Source of the DNA: Dyadobacter linearis
GTDB lineage: Bacteria > Bacteroidota > Bacteroidia > Cytophagales > Spirosomataceae
Direction of reading: 5' to 3'
DNA: 64,000 nucleotides
Assembly: GCF_907165045.1 (NCBI RefSeq)
Contig: NZ_CAJRAU010000003.1
Coordinates: 744,001-808,000 of the forward strand
The first letter of the stretch is position 1, and each line of letters begins with the position of its first letter. A program made the translations under genes and the position numbers. Shown piece by piece: positions 8,701-17,873 of this stretch. The notes beneath the pieces were generated by a model. The model was not told where the DNA came from. It did not search any database and saw nothing but the letters and a program-made list of their open reading frames with translations.

Positions 8701-11700
8701 CCGCATGAAAGTACCGACCATCCCGCTCTCGTTCTGCTCGTTTTGCATGTGTACATACATTCGGAGCCTTTTGCGGAACAACAGATCAAGATTGACATTT
8801 TTGAAAACAGCCCTGGAATCGCCGTCGCGCAAGTCCGTCACACACAAGCTCATCGATTGTTCGTTCAGCAAAAGCGGAGGCCGCTGGGTATTGTCCTGGT
8901 CGCGTTTCCAGCCCGGCGGAATGGCATATTGGTATTTATCAGCACCGGCAGAGCGGTTGCTATTCTCTTCAATACTCACCGTTCCGACCGTAAATTTCGC
9001 GTCGTAAGGTTCAGGTACTTCCTGTAAACCTGGTGCGTCCAGGTTAGAAGTATATTTCCGGTATTGCTGACCAACCATTTGCAGCTGTGCAAAACGCAAT
9101 ACAACAGGCTGCTGGAAGTCAGTCAGGTACATCCGCATAAAACGAATCGATTTGAAACCGCTCATATTACCGACGATCCCAGAAAACTCTTTAATCGGAA
9201 CCCGGAACAGATACCAATTCTGACCATCCTCGGTTTCCGTTTTATCAACGACATAACCCTTACCAACTGCGAGCTGATTGGGTTTCAGGTCGATTTCATA
9301 TTCGTAAAAAGATTCGTTGTCGTTGATCGTGTTGTCGACATTCATATCCTCCCCGTCCGGAACGTTGGTAGAAGCTGGTGTCACGTCTGCGGTTCTGCCC
9401 ACGCTTTCAGGAGAGTTATTCTCCATCCCCAGGTAATTTTTGTAGCGTTGAAGGATTTTCAGATCGGCGCTATCCTGTTCGGCGCCGAGGAAAAACTTGA
9501 AGTCATCACCAGAAGGGTCAGCTATAATTTGCTGCCGCGCAGCTGCGGAAAGGTTGGCAGGCAGACGATCAATGTATTGTTTGAAAAAAGCCTGTTCTTC
9601 CTGGTTTGTCAAACCATCCAAACCAACATCCTGCTTCTCACGCGCACCATCTTCGTTGCTGAATGCATTGATCAGATATTGTGATTTCGTAGCATAGCCC
9701 CAGGCAGTTGAATCTACATTCACTCCTACCTGCTTTGGAACGATCGGCAGCCCGTTCTCAAAATTGTATCGCTCGTCAGGAATTACGTCTTCCGAAATAT
9801 CACCCAGATTGAAAACCAGTTTTCCGCCTGTTGTATTGGGTCTACCCTCAAAACCATCGCGCACAGCACCTTTCACAGGATCGTTTATAAATGGATCCAA
9901 CATCCAGAACTCAATGCTTTCAATATTCGCATTATCAAAATCATTGTCAGAAGTAATCGCCCGGCTGATCGCACCAAAATTCTGGCGCGGCGTTTTCAAC
10001 CGACCGTCCGTCGCCAGATCGGTATTGTAGTTATACATTCCCCTTTCGCTGGGGTAATAGGCAATATCCAGCACCTGCTGCGGGTAAGTTACCAGCCCGG
10101 CGATCGCGCGGTTAGGGAATATGTCTCTTGGGAGGAATAACCTTTCGTAAAAATTGGCTCTGTCTTCCTCCGTGATATTGGCTGGCGGCTGGTATCCTCC
10201 ACCAAGTCCCTGGTCACCACCGAAAATATTATCGACGGTATAAGCTGAGATTTTAGCCCGCTTATATCCGTAGTTCAGCGTTTTTCCGTCCAGTCCCTGC
10301 CTGAATTTGGCGGGTACCGACGCAAGCCGCCATTTCTGTGGCTGGCGGGCAAGGTCGTAAATCGTTCTCGCGGCTTCAAAATCATCGACCAGCGAACGGT
10401 TATTCACATCCTTTGAAACACCCGGCAATAATTTGGCAAACTCCCCTTTGAACTGAATGGTTGACATTTCCTTGGTCTGGATCAAAGGCAATGCATCGAG
10501 GAGCTTGGTCAGGAACGGAACATCTTTACGGAATTTGATATCAAAACCAAGCATGGTATTATTTACAGGCTCGTTCCCGATCGAGACCCGCGACAAAAAG
10601 CCCGCTGGCCGCTCGCGGTATTTGATCGCTGTCAAACCAATACTCATATCCCGGTTCACCACATAATCCAGCCTGGTACCCAGCAGTGAACGAACCTGGT
10701 TTTGGAACATATCCGGTCTCTCATATTCGATCACAATCTCCCTGCCCGAATTCAGTACGCTGCTATTGATCAGCCTGACGCGACCTATCTGAGCTTCCAC
10801 AATATAATCGGAGCCCGGAGAAAGCGGAACGCCACCGGAAGTCACGGTAACTGAAGTTTCGAGCACACCAAAAGGCAGCTGCACCTCAGCGCCACCACTC
10901 GACTGATATGAACCTTTAATAAAGAATTTGTTTCGCTCCGTAACCTGCTGCGCGTCGATCATCGTCGTGCGGTACAGTTCGTTGAAAACATATTTGTTTC
11001 TGAATGCATCTTCGCCCGCACCAAACTTGCGCGAAAGGTTGGTACCAAACGGTTCCAGCACCGGGAAAATAATGCGCCCCGACTTGCTGTCCACCGTAAT
11101 ACCTTCCACAAAGTCAAAATTTCCGTCGGGTTGCAGATCGTTGACCGGGTTCAACCTGTCAAGTCCTGAAAGTCGGATCAGAGGCACATTGGCAATGCTG
11201 CTTTCCTGTAAATTGGGGTTATCAATACCAGTTTGGTCATCTTTATAAATAACCCGCAACTGAAATCCCTGCTTGTCGATCTGGCTTGTTCCGAGGGAAT
11301 AGATGTTTTTCATCATCAGGTCCCACATCGGAAGCTTGGTATTGTTCCGGATAGTCGATGATTTCAAGAGTTTCAATGCAATTACTTCATTGTCCCTCCT
11401 CGCCTGATAATCCTCAGTCAGCTCCCCTACTTTGAAGGAACGTCCGTTGAGGGTGTATTCATAGGAAACGGCCAGCACTTCGTCGTTTCTGAGTGCATTC
11501 GTCAGGGATATATATCCGAGTTGGGGATGAAACGTATAATCGCGGTCAGCGGCAAGTCGTTTTGCGCCGCGCAGCAACTCATAATCGATCGTTTTTTCCA
11601 GTCCAAGTGAAGTGATCGAGCTGTTGGTATTATCTACCTGCCTGAATCCCGCATTGTTTTTTAATGTGTTATAAAGCCCATTTGCTGCATTATCGGCGGG

Positions 11701-12927
11701 CGAAGTAGAGCGGATCGGTTGTAAGCTGGGGTTGGCAGATTTGTAAGGAGCAGGTTCGCCCAGATCGGCAAAACCGACCACATTCCTGAGTGATTCCGTG
11801 GTGGTTGTACGGTTGGTCACATATACCTCGATCCGGGTTACAGTGACGCCCGAAGTGATCGTGGGCGTGTTTCGAAGTGAACTTTCGTAAATATTCCTGA
11901 AATACTGGGAAAGGAAAAAGTTACGGTTTTCGTCATAAGTATCGGCACGCAGCTCGAAATCCCGATTCTGAGCACCGCCGCGCAATACGATTCTTTCCTT
12001 GCTTGATTTTTGCTGTGAAGCCACAAAAGTCGCGCTCAACCTGCCGAACTGGAAATCCGTTTTCAAACCGAAAAGATTTTGAACACCCGGAATGAGCTGA
12101 CTATTGATCGCCCAGTTGATATTTCCCGCTTCTAGTTTCCGGATAAAGCTTTCCTCCGGATTTTTATAGTTCAGCTTGATCGCATTCTCGAAATTGAAGT
12201 TTGCCTTTGTATCAAAATTCGTTTGAAAACCCAGCTGATCGCCCAGTTTTGCATCAAAATTGATACTGATCTGTTCGTTGAAAATAAATTGGGTATTCCT
12301 CCGCTGACGGATCGGAATAGCGGGATTGTCTAAAAACTGGTGCATTAACCCCAGATCCAGCGAAACGAAACCGGTTGGTTTGAAGTTGATAAAATCGTCG
12401 CCCAGTAACTTGGAAAGTGCCGGCGGGATATCCAGTTTGGGTAAGAGTCCGCGCGCGCCCATCGCACTGTTTCCATCCTGTCTGCCCGCATATTCGCGTA
12501 ACAGACTTTTGAATGCACGGTCTTCCTGGATCTTGTCATAAGCATCGAGATCCATTCGTTCCGGCGCACGGAAATTGAGGTCGCCAGCCGGTGTTTTAAC
12601 CTTTTCGGTTACGGCTATTTTCCCTGCACTATCGAGAGTAATATTGGTAGAGATATTGCCCGGGTCGCGCAGGTAGAACGGCGACCGCGGTCTTGGCTCG
12701 GCAACGCGGTTGGAATAGAAGTCTTTCCAGCGCATGATCAGCTGGCTTCCCGACCTGTCCAATGCCCGCCTGCTGGTATCTTCAGGAATCGTATCTGCCT
12801 CGACTGTCCATTCCTGCTCTGGCTGCGAATATGGCTCGTCCCTGTCAACCGACAAGTTGGCCATTAAGGCGCCTGCAGCTGAGATACTAAGTATTTTGAA
12901 TAAAAGAGAGTAAATCGTTGATGACAA
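5764..12927 (-). CDS. sprA: Cell surface protein SprA, type IX secretion translocon
   Basis: A 2387-residue outer-membrane protein, the right size for SprA/Sov, the giant beta-barrel through which type IX secretion substrates cross the outer membrane and which is needed for gliding in F. johnsoniae. It has a hydrophobic N-terminus (SLLFKILSISAAGALMANLS), long stretches of alternating beta-strand pattern, repeated SprA N-type segments (for example NPAIPIRQRRNTQFIFNEQI and LGDQLGFQTNFDTKANFNFE), and a barrel-type C-terminus ending QLKFNLAE. It lies 99 bases after ruvA and 75 before gcvH. The frame is intact throughout. The presence of SprA implies other T9SS components elsewhere in the genome. 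Confidence 0.95.
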   Translation of the reverse strand: MSSTIYSLLFKILSISAAGALMANLSVDRDEPYSQPEQEWTVEADTIPEDTSRRALDRSGSQLIMRWKDFYSNRVAEPRPRSPFYLRDPGNISTNITLDSAGKIAVTEKVKTPAGDLNFRAPERMDLDAYDKIQEDRAFKSLLREYAGRQDGNSAMGARGLLPKLDIPPALSKLLGDDFINFKPTGFVSLDLGLMHQFLDNPAIPIRQRRNTQFIFNEQISINFDAKLGDQLGFQTNFDTKANFNFENAIKLNYKNPEESFIRKLEAGNINWAINSQLIPGVQNLFGLKTDFQFGRLSATFVASQQKSSKERIVLRGGAQNRDFELRADTYDENRNFFLSQYFRNIYESSLRNTPTITSGVTVTRIEVYVTNRTTTTESLRNVVGFADLGEPAPYKSANPSLQPIRSTSPADNAANGLYNTLKNNAGFRQVDNTNSSITSLGLEKTIDYELLRGAKRLAADRDYTFHPQLGYISLTNALRNDEVLAVSYEYTLNGRSFKVGELTEDYQARRDNEVIALKLLKSSTIRNNTKLPMWDLMMKNIYSLGTSQIDKQGFQLRVIYKDDQTGIDNPNLQESSIANVPLIRLSGLDRLNPVNDLQPDGNFDFVEGITVDSKSGRIIFPVLEPFGTNLSRKFGAGEDAFRNKYVFNELYRTTMIDAQQVTERNKFFIKGSYQSSGGAEVQLPFGVLETSVTVTSGGVPLSPGSDYIVEAQIGRVRLINSSVLNSGREIVIEYERPDMFQNQVRSLLGTRLDYVVNRDMSIGLTAIKYRERPAGFLSRVSIGNEPVNNTMLGFDIKFRKDVPFLTKLLDALPLIQTKEMSTIQFKGEFAKLLPGVSKDVNNRSLVDDFEAARTIYDLARQPQKWRLASVPAKFRQGLDGKTLNYGYKRAKISAYTVDNIFGGDQGLGGGYQPPANITEEDRANFYERLFLPRDIFPNRAIAGLVTYPQQVLDIAYYPSERGMYNYNTDLATDGRLKTPRQNFGAISRAITSDNDFDNANIESIEFWMLDPFINDPVKGAVRDGFEGRPNTTGGKLVFNLGDISEDVIPDERYNFENGLPIVPKQVGVNVDSTAWGYATKSQYLINAFSNEDGAREKQDVGLDGLTNQEEQAFFKQYIDRLPANLSAAARQQIIADPSGDDFKFFLGAEQDSADLKILQRYKNYLGMENNSPESVGRTADVTPASTNVPDGEDMNVDNTINDNESFYEYEIDLKPNQLAVGKGYVVDKTETEDGQNWYLFRVPIKEFSGIVGNMSGFKSIRFMRMYLTDFQQPVVLRFAQLQMVGQQYRKYTSNLDAPGLQEVPEPYDAKFTVGTVSIEENSNRSAGADKYQYAIPPGWKRDQDNTQRPPLLLNEQSMSLCVTDLRDGDSRAVFKNVNLDLLFRKRLRMYVHMQNEQNESGMVGTFMRIGTDLTQNYYEIDLSGLQATPPSASQPQEVWPEGNELNIALADLVEAKAQRNRQIDKNLSVPYTILTADGRYRLSVVGNPDLSSVRVMMIGMRNPKSSDERPKSFCLWVDEMHVEGFDDRGGVAAIAQLDAKLADFATLTASGRVETFGFGSVQQRIGERSRNLTQEYGFSSNIALDKLLPANWGFSIPLFLSYDRRNVKPHFNPLDPDTPLNTSLGNLQTDEERDGYRRMVEENAVRRGINFSNVRKIKTKPGARNHFYDFENFSFTYAFSDDQRRNVLTQEYNQRMYKGGISYVYSSQPKAIEPFKKWTATNRWAEFIKDFNLTLLPNMVQLRTDVDRRFLKTQLRNADLTTEGIQPLFEKYFWFNRYYDFGWNLTRNATLTYRSSASSIIDEPMGDINTAAKKDSLWSNFKKLGRIKNFDQAIDFTYRLPLDKIPLTDWLSADYKHSVAYQYQANALGLRDTTGLPFGDIIRNSRERGVTGKVDFVLLYNKLRYLKFANTPSAGRKNFARSPGDIEDIDMRTTDVLKNLTRVLMTVRGINVSYSVLETTALPGYLRAPKYFGIDNANAPGLPFVLGQQDRNFQKKAAEKGWITTSQQQNMPFQQTIAKNFSANTTLEPFKDFRLIIEARLTRQDAYQEFYRPDSSGAFASQSPLRNGQFSMSFMSFRTAFAKMRRDNSSPVFDKFRAYRAIIRDRLNQENNSGGEYNETSQDVLISSFFAAYTGKDPNTVRTNPFLKFPMPNWDFSYNGLSQLPSFKRLFSSFTLRHKYMSNYSVGNFTSSLDYEALYVNLAVTGYPLSSRLNDLGQYVPVFAMSTITMSEKFQPLVGVEFRTQSRITARMEYNRDRTIALNLSNSQVAELFNQDVTVNIGFTKNNVPLPFKINGVKRKLKNDMTMQLGLTFRDTRSIQRKFDGENIPIAGNINFQLRPTVNYMVNNRLSLQFYFDRTFNDPLVSNSFYRASTSGGVQLKFNLAE

Positions 12928-13026
12928 GGTAATATACTTATTTAGAGAAGGTTATACCTATAAACAAATCCATCAAGACGATTTTACCAGCGTAAAATTT
13001 TTTACCAAATAGCATTGCGGTTCCTA

Positions 13027-13617
13027 TTATCGAAGCGCCAGTTTTATCAAGTTTTCAACAGTAATTTCAGACCCTTCCCTTTTCATGATCGTGTCGACAC
13101 TTTTCTCGGCGGTTGCCTTCGGTATTCCTAAAGTAACCAATGCTGCGAGTGCCTCACTTCTTAAAGTTCCGGAAGACGTGTCTGATGATTTCGGACCTGT
13201 TGTTACCAGCTCTTCCTTGCGTATCTTATCTTTTAATTCCAGAATTACGCGTTGAGCAGTTTTAGATCCTATTCCCTTGATAGATTGGATCAATCGGAGA
13301 TCTTCATCTATGATACCTTGCCGGATTTCGGACGATGAAAGGGACGAAAGCATTACCAGGGCTGTCGAAGGCCCTATTCCTGAGATCGTAATCAAATCAA
13401 GAAACAGCTTTTTTTCATCACTTCCCCAAAACCCGTATAAAAGGTGCGCATCCTCCCGTATACTCAAAAACGTCACAAGTTTGCAACGTTCGCCCAGATC
13501 GGGAAGTGAGGTATAGGTTTGTAAGGATATTCGAACCTCGTAGCCTAATCCATTCACATCAATAATAGCATATGCTGGATCTTTGTAAACTACAGTTCCG
13601 TTAACGTAGGCAATCAT
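13027..13617 (-). CDS. ruvA: Holliday junction DNA helicase subunit RuvA
   Basis: A 196-residue protein with the three RuvA domains: an N-terminal OB fold (MIAYVNGTVVYKDPAYAIID), a central pair of helix-hairpin-helix motifs (LITISGIGPSTALVMLS and IQSIKGIGSKTAQRVILELK, about residues 70-125), and a C-terminal RuvB-contact domain after a flexible linker (EALAALVTLGIPKATAEKSV). RuvA tetramers bind Holliday junctions and load RuvB for branch migration. It sits 33 bases after the LysM transglycosylase gene and 99 before sprA, on the same strand. Confidence 0.96.
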   Translation of the reverse strand: MIAYVNGTVVYKDPAYAIIDVNGLGYEVRISLQTYTSLPDLGERCKLVTFLSIREDAHLLYGFWGSDEKKLFLDLITISGIGPSTALVMLSSLSSSEIRQGIIDEDLRLIQSIKGIGSKTAQRVILELKDKIRKEELVTTGPKSSDTSSGTLRSEALAALVTLGIPKATAEKSVDTIMKREGSEITVENLIKLALR

Positions 13618-13650
13618 AGAAATAGTATGTGTACTTGGTAGTGTTGATTT

Positions 13651-15201
13651 TTAGGTCGAAATGATCAGTTTTTGACCAGGCTTAATGGAGTTTCCGCGAA
13701 TATTGTTACGTTTTTTAAGCTGGCCGATTTCCAGTCCGTAACGCTGAGATATGATCCAGAGCGTATCCCCTCTTTGAACTGTATGGTAACGCTTTCTGGT
13801 ATGCCGTGCCGGATTTGCAGCCTGCTCTTCCGCACGGTAAGTAGCAACTGCGACTTTTGCTGCGGGAGCAGTTTCCTTCATGGTCTTGTAAACCACCAGG
13901 CGCTGTCCTCTTCCGATCGCAGATCTCCGGATGTGGTTCCATTTTCTCAGATCAGCCACGCTCACCCGGTATTTGCGGGAGATAGTAGACAAAGTTTCTC
14001 CCCGACGAACGGTATGTGTGGTTTTCCGGGTTTTGTTCCTCGACACAGTCTGTTCTGCTTCCGCCTCTTCCTCTTCATCCGAAGAAGTATCGTTGCTTAC
14101 CAGTGCATACGGGAAAGTTTTATTAACTCCCAATGAATCGGTTCTGTTGCTATCCGCTTTTGCAAGCAGGGTACCATCCAGAACTTTTCCGCCTGTGCAG
14201 GCAACCATGATAGAATCCCTGTTGCTGAGGAAGTAGGTATATTGTACACTCGGCACTTTAAGCACAAAATCGCGCGTTTGCTGAGGCAATGAAGTTTTAG
14301 TGATTTGCGGATTAAGCTTTTTGAGTTCCTCGAATCTCATATTGCTTTGCTCGCAAAGCGCTACCAGATCAAGATAGCCGTTTACATGTATCGTATCATT
14401 TGGGATCTGGAACTCGGTGTTTTTAGGGAAAATGCCGTGATCGTTCCCGTAGTTCATCATGTAGTTCATCGCTACATATTGCGGCACGTAAGACCTTGTT
14501 TCTCTTGGCAGTACATTATAAATAGTCCAGAAAGTGGTACCTCTCGACCGGCGCATTGCGCGCTTTACATTTCCCGGGCCGGTATTATAGGAAGCTAATG
14601 CAAGTTCCCAATCTCCAAATATGCGGTAAAGTTGTTTGAGATACATACAAGCGGCCTCGGTAGCTTTCACCGGCTCGAAGCGCTCGTCAATATATTTATC
14701 CTGATATAACCCAAACTCACGTCCGGTAGCCGGCATAAACTGCCACAAGCCACCTGCTCTTGCGTGGGAAATTACGGTCGGATTTAGGCCCGACTCTATC
14801 ATGGAAAGGTATTTCAGTTCGGTAGGAAGTCCGTGCTTCGCGAGTGCTTTCTCAAACATGGGAAAATACAAAGGCATTTTCTCCATCATGGTCTGCGTAA
14901 ACTCAGCTTTGCGGTAGATAAAATACTCTACGAACTCGTGGGAAGACTTATGATAAGTAAGCGGAATCGACTTTTCCAGCTTGGCAAAACGTTTTTTGAG
15001 CAACTCCTGAGGAACCGACGGGTTGGGTCCGATTTCCTCTACTTCCGGCAGGTAGGGCAAAAGCGTCGCTTCCGCCGCGGTCTCTGTCTTAAGTGTATCT
15101 GGCTCGAATGATTTCTCCTGTGGATTTTCAGCCTTGGAAGGCGTATTCCAGAATCCTGCACACATGGCTCCGAGCCATAATACTTTTTTAGAAAGCCTCA
15201 T
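13651..15201 (-). CDS. Lytic transglycosylase with LysM repeats (MltD-like)
   Basis: A 516-residue exported protein with an N-terminal signal sequence (VLWLGAMCAGFWNTPSKAEN). The SLT domain (about residues 100-240) shows the catalytic glutamate in MIESGLNP, then GGLWQFMPATG and ALASYNTGPGNV. Two C-terminal LysM repeats bind peptidoglycan: HTVRRGETLSTISRKY and YHTVQRGDTLWIISQRY. A weaker LysM-like segment lies near residues 270-320. It cleaves the glycan strands of murein in the periplasm, like MltD. It is the first gene of the likely run transglycosylase-ruvA-sprA-gcvH. Confidence 0.93.
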   Translation of the reverse strand: MRLSKKVLWLGAMCAGFWNTPSKAENPQEKSFEPDTLKTETAAEATLLPYLPEVEEIGPNPSVPQELLKKRFAKLEKSIPLTYHKSSHEFVEYFIYRKAEFTQTMMEKMPLYFPMFEKALAKHGLPTELKYLSMIESGLNPTVISHARAGGLWQFMPATGREFGLYQDKYIDERFEPVKATEAACMYLKQLYRIFGDWELALASYNTGPGNVKRAMRRSRGTTFWTIYNVLPRETRSYVPQYVAMNYMMNYGNDHGIFPKNTEFQIPNDTIHVNGYLDLVALCEQSNMRFEELKKLNPQITKTSLPQQTRDFVLKVPSVQYTYFLSNRDSIMVACTGGKVLDGTLLAKADSNRTDSLGVNKTFPYALVSNDTSSDEEEEAEAEQTVSRNKTRKTTHTVRRGETLSTISRKYRVSVADLRKWNHIRRSAIGRGQRLVVYKTMKETAPAAKVAVATYRAEEQAANPARHTRKRYHTVQRGDTLWIISQRYGLEIGQLKKRNNIRGNSIKPGQKLIIST

Positions 15202-15421
15202 TAATTAAATGTTTTTTGAAGGTTAATCAATTCACGGTTTCAATGGCTATTACCTGTTTTCCTGATGAATCGGAATAATCTTTAATACATTCTATTATAT
15301 AATCACAAAAATTCACTCATCAGAATAATTTCGGGTAACCGCCTCTTATTCTGGCACGATTATTTTCTTGTAACACTTGATGAAATACAGCCTTTACTGC
15401 TCAGGCAACGGTTTAAAAAAA

Positions 15422-16927
15422 CTAAACTTCCTGGTTCTCACTGTATTTTTTGGCAACCTTTTGATTTAGCCTGGTCAGGTAGTCGGCGAAAGCCAGCATT
15501 TTTTCCTCACCAAAATAAGGAGCCATTATTTGAATTCCAATTGGCATTCCCTGTTGATCGAAACCATTTGGAACGGCAATTGCCGGATTCCCCACCACAT
15601 TCGCCTGCACAGTGAAAACGTCAGCAAGATACATTTGTAACGGATCTTCTGTTTTCTCACCTATTGTAAAAGCTGTTGTAGGAGTGACCGGGGAAATAAA
15701 GAAATCGAACTGCTCAAAAAACCTGTTCGTTTCCTCCCGCACCAATCTTCTAACGCGTTGCGCCTTGGTATAGTATGCGTCGTAGTAATTTGCGCTCAAT
15801 ACAAATGTACCCAGCAAAATCCTTCTCCTCACTTCCGGCCCGAAAGCTTCTGTACGCGTTTTCTTGTACATGCTTTCCAAATCCGTCGATTCTGCGCTCC
15901 TGTGACCATATCTTACCCCGTCGAACCTTGACAAGTTAGAACTTGCCTCAGCGGTGGTCAGGATATAATAAGTTGGTAAAAGAGAATCAAGCAGCGGAAT
16001 TTCCACCGGCACAACTTCATGCCCCTCTGCCCGCAGGCGATCGAGAACAGCTTTTGTCCGCTGGCGAATATCAACAGAAATAGCCTCATTTTCAAGCGTA
16101 TCCTGAATATATCCGATTCTGGCTTTCCCTTCCCAATTCAATGATGCTGAATAGGCAGGCACTTCTTTTGTAGAAACTGTACTATCATAATCATCGTCGC
16201 CGGACATAATTTCCAGTAACAATGCTGCATCTGAAACGCTTTTTGTGATCGGGCCGATGCAATCGAATGAAGATGCATAGGCGATTAGTCCGTATCGCGA
16301 TATTCTTCCATACGAAGGTTTAACTCCGACCACGCCGCAAAATGCTGCTGGCTGACGGACAGATCCGCCGGTATCGCTTCCCAATGAAGCGTGGCACAAT
16401 CCAGCCTGAACCGCAACTGCAGAGCCACCCGAAGATCCACCGGGGACTTTGGAATTATCAGCCGCATTCAAAGCCGGACCGAAAGATGAATTTTCATTGG
16501 AAGAACCCATCGCAAACTCATCGCAGTTCTGACGCCCTATTATAATTGCGTCTTCATCGATGAGCCTTTGCACAGCGGTTGCTGTAAATGGCGCCTGATA
16601 AGAGTCGAGAATCTGACTTGCGGCCTGTAAACCGTGACCTTTATGAGAAAGGACATCCTTGATCCCGATTACCATTCCTGCCAATCTGCCGGCGGTTCCG
16701 TTAACCAGTTTAGCATCTACAACGGCGGCTGTTGATCTTGCCTCGTCCGCGTACACTTCGACGAAAGCATTCAGGTGGGAACTGGACTCTATCTTCTGTA
16801 AATAATGCTCCACTAACTTGACGCAGGTCAAACCGTCTTCACGCAAATCTTCCTGAATCTCGGCTAGCGTCAGATACTCTTTCAATGTAAAATATTTGTG
16901 GGGTTGTAAATAAATAATCAGAGCCAT
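15422..16927 (-). CDS. gatA: Glutamyl/aspartyl-tRNA amidotransferase subunit A
   Basis: A 501-residue amidase-signature enzyme. The Ser-cisSer-Lys triad is visible: lysine in GIKDVLSHKG and the serines in VPGGSSGGSAVAVQAG and GSDTGGSVRQPA. GatA releases ammonia from glutamine for GatB to convert Glu-tRNA(Gln) or Asp-tRNA(Asn). Fold-wide conservation starts near LTLAEIQEDLRE (residue 20), so the first about 18 residues (MALIIYLQPHKYFTLKEY) may be an over-extended start, though no other ATG lies close. It follows tatA on the same strand by 50 bases. gatB and gatC are not in the window. Confidence 0.95.
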   Translation of the reverse strand: MALIIYLQPHKYFTLKEYLTLAEIQEDLREDGLTCVKLVEHYLQKIESSSHLNAFVEVYADEARSTAAVVDAKLVNGTAGRLAGMVIGIKDVLSHKGHGLQAASQILDSYQAPFTATAVQRLIDEDAIIIGRQNCDEFAMGSSNENSSFGPALNAADNSKVPGGSSGGSAVAVQAGLCHASLGSDTGGSVRQPAAFCGVVGVKPSYGRISRYGLIAYASSFDCIGPITKSVSDAALLLEIMSGDDDYDSTVSTKEVPAYSASLNWEGKARIGYIQDTLENEAISVDIRQRTKAVLDRLRAEGHEVVPVEIPLLDSLLPTYYILTTAEASSNLSRFDGVRYGHRSAESTDLESMYKKTRTEAFGPEVRRRILLGTFVLSANYYDAYYTKAQRVRRLVREETNRFFEQFDFFISPVTPTTAFTIGEKTEDPLQMYLADVFTVQANVVGNPAIAVPNGFDQQGMPIGIQIMAPYFGEEKMLAFADYLTRLNQKVAKKYSENQEV

Positions 16928-16977
16928 TAAGGGATTAGCTTAAAGGCTCTGGTTATACCTTCGATATGATGGAAGCG

Positions 16978-17178
16978 TTATTTGGGGTCTTCCATGCTTT
17001 TTTCAATATTCTCCTTAACGTCTTTTGAAGCGTTTTTGAATTCATTGATACCCTGCCCCAAACCGCGCATCAATTCAGGAATTTTCTTCGCACCGAAGAA
17101 GAGTAGAACGAACAAGGCAACGAAAAATATTTCCTGTCCACCTAATCCCATAAATGCCAAAACGGTTGCTGATTCCAT
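16978..17178 (-). CDS. tatA: Sec-independent (Tat) translocase protein TatA
   Basis: A 66-residue protein with an N-terminal membrane helix ([12 protein letters not shown]), the conserved FG hinge ([11 protein letters not shown]), an amphipathic helix ([20 protein letters not shown]) and a charged tail, exactly the TatA/E layout. TatA oligomers form the pore for folded proteins with twin-arginine signals; the FAD oxidoreductase at 1-355 is a likely client. The minus strand carries TATTTTTG at 17202-17209, matching the TAnnTTTG -7 element, but no good -33 partner is visible. Confidence 0.95.
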   Translation of the reverse strand: MESATVLAFMGLGGQEIFFVALFVLLFFGAKKIPELMRGLGQGINEFKNASKDVKENIEKSMEDPK

Positions 17179-17247
17179 ATCTGTTTCTTTTATAATGTTT
17201 ACAAAAATAAAAATTCTTTTCTACAGAAACTACTAAAAGGTTCTGTT

Positions 17248-17664
17248 TTATCCTATGTTAATCGTTTTTTCCTGCTTTTCCCACGCCCCGAATTTGCTGA
17301 TATCGTCACTCAAAGTTTTCATCAGCCAAACCACTAAAGCAATGTCGTCAGTGACACCAACAAACGGTAAAAAATCGGGTATAAGGTCAAGCGGCGACAC
17401 AAAATAGATGAGTACCGCGACGACCGAAAGCAAACTTTTCCAGGGAAGGTGACGGTACTGTCCCGAGGCATATGCCCTGACCATTCTGATCAGTAACTGC
17501 ACACTGTTTTGGAATTCGGACAAGTTCCCCTTTACTCCTACCCGCTGCAACTTGCCTACTACTTCCTTGGCCAGTTGAAATAAACGGCCGGAATTTTTAG
17601 CATAACGCCCGGCTTTTCCTGTTGCACTTTTAAAGAAAATCGACTGTAAAATACGTGAAATCAT
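17248..17664 (-). CDS. YkvA family membrane protein (DUF1232)
   Basis: 138 residues from the ATG at 17664 (MISRILQSIFFKSATGKAGR). The frame extends to 17745, but the extra residues do not resemble the family. The DUF1232 signature SPLDLIPDFLPFVGVTDDIA lies at about residues 90-110 and forms part of a hydrophobic segment. Function is unknown across the family. It ends 70 bases before tatA on the same strand and is divergent from mdh. Confidence 0.85.
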   Translation of the reverse strand: MISRILQSIFFKSATGKAGRYAKNSGRLFQLAKEVVGKLQRVGVKGNLSEFQNSVQLLIRMVRAYASGQYRHLPWKSLLSVVAVLIYFVSPLDLIPDFLPFVGVTDDIALVVWLMKTLSDDISKFGAWEKQEKTINIG

Positions 17665-17873
17665 GGGTTGGTCATTCGTTATATTAAGCAGAAAAAAGTG
17701 GTTCGTTGTGGCAATATAACTATCAAAATACGTAAAAAATTGCATTTTGGATCACCCCGCTTACTTTATCTGCCAAAAAATCCCATTCCCCTTGGTATTA
17801 ACAAATTATGTGTTCTACTTTTAGGAGAAAATTTAAAAAGCATTAGTTTCTATTCAATTAACCATATTTCCCT

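Noticed and set aside
9064..9684. Plus-strand open frame of 206 codons inside sprA
   Set aside because: It lies entirely antisense to the well-supported sprA gene, has no recognisable motif, and its composition is what the reverse of a long coding frame gives.
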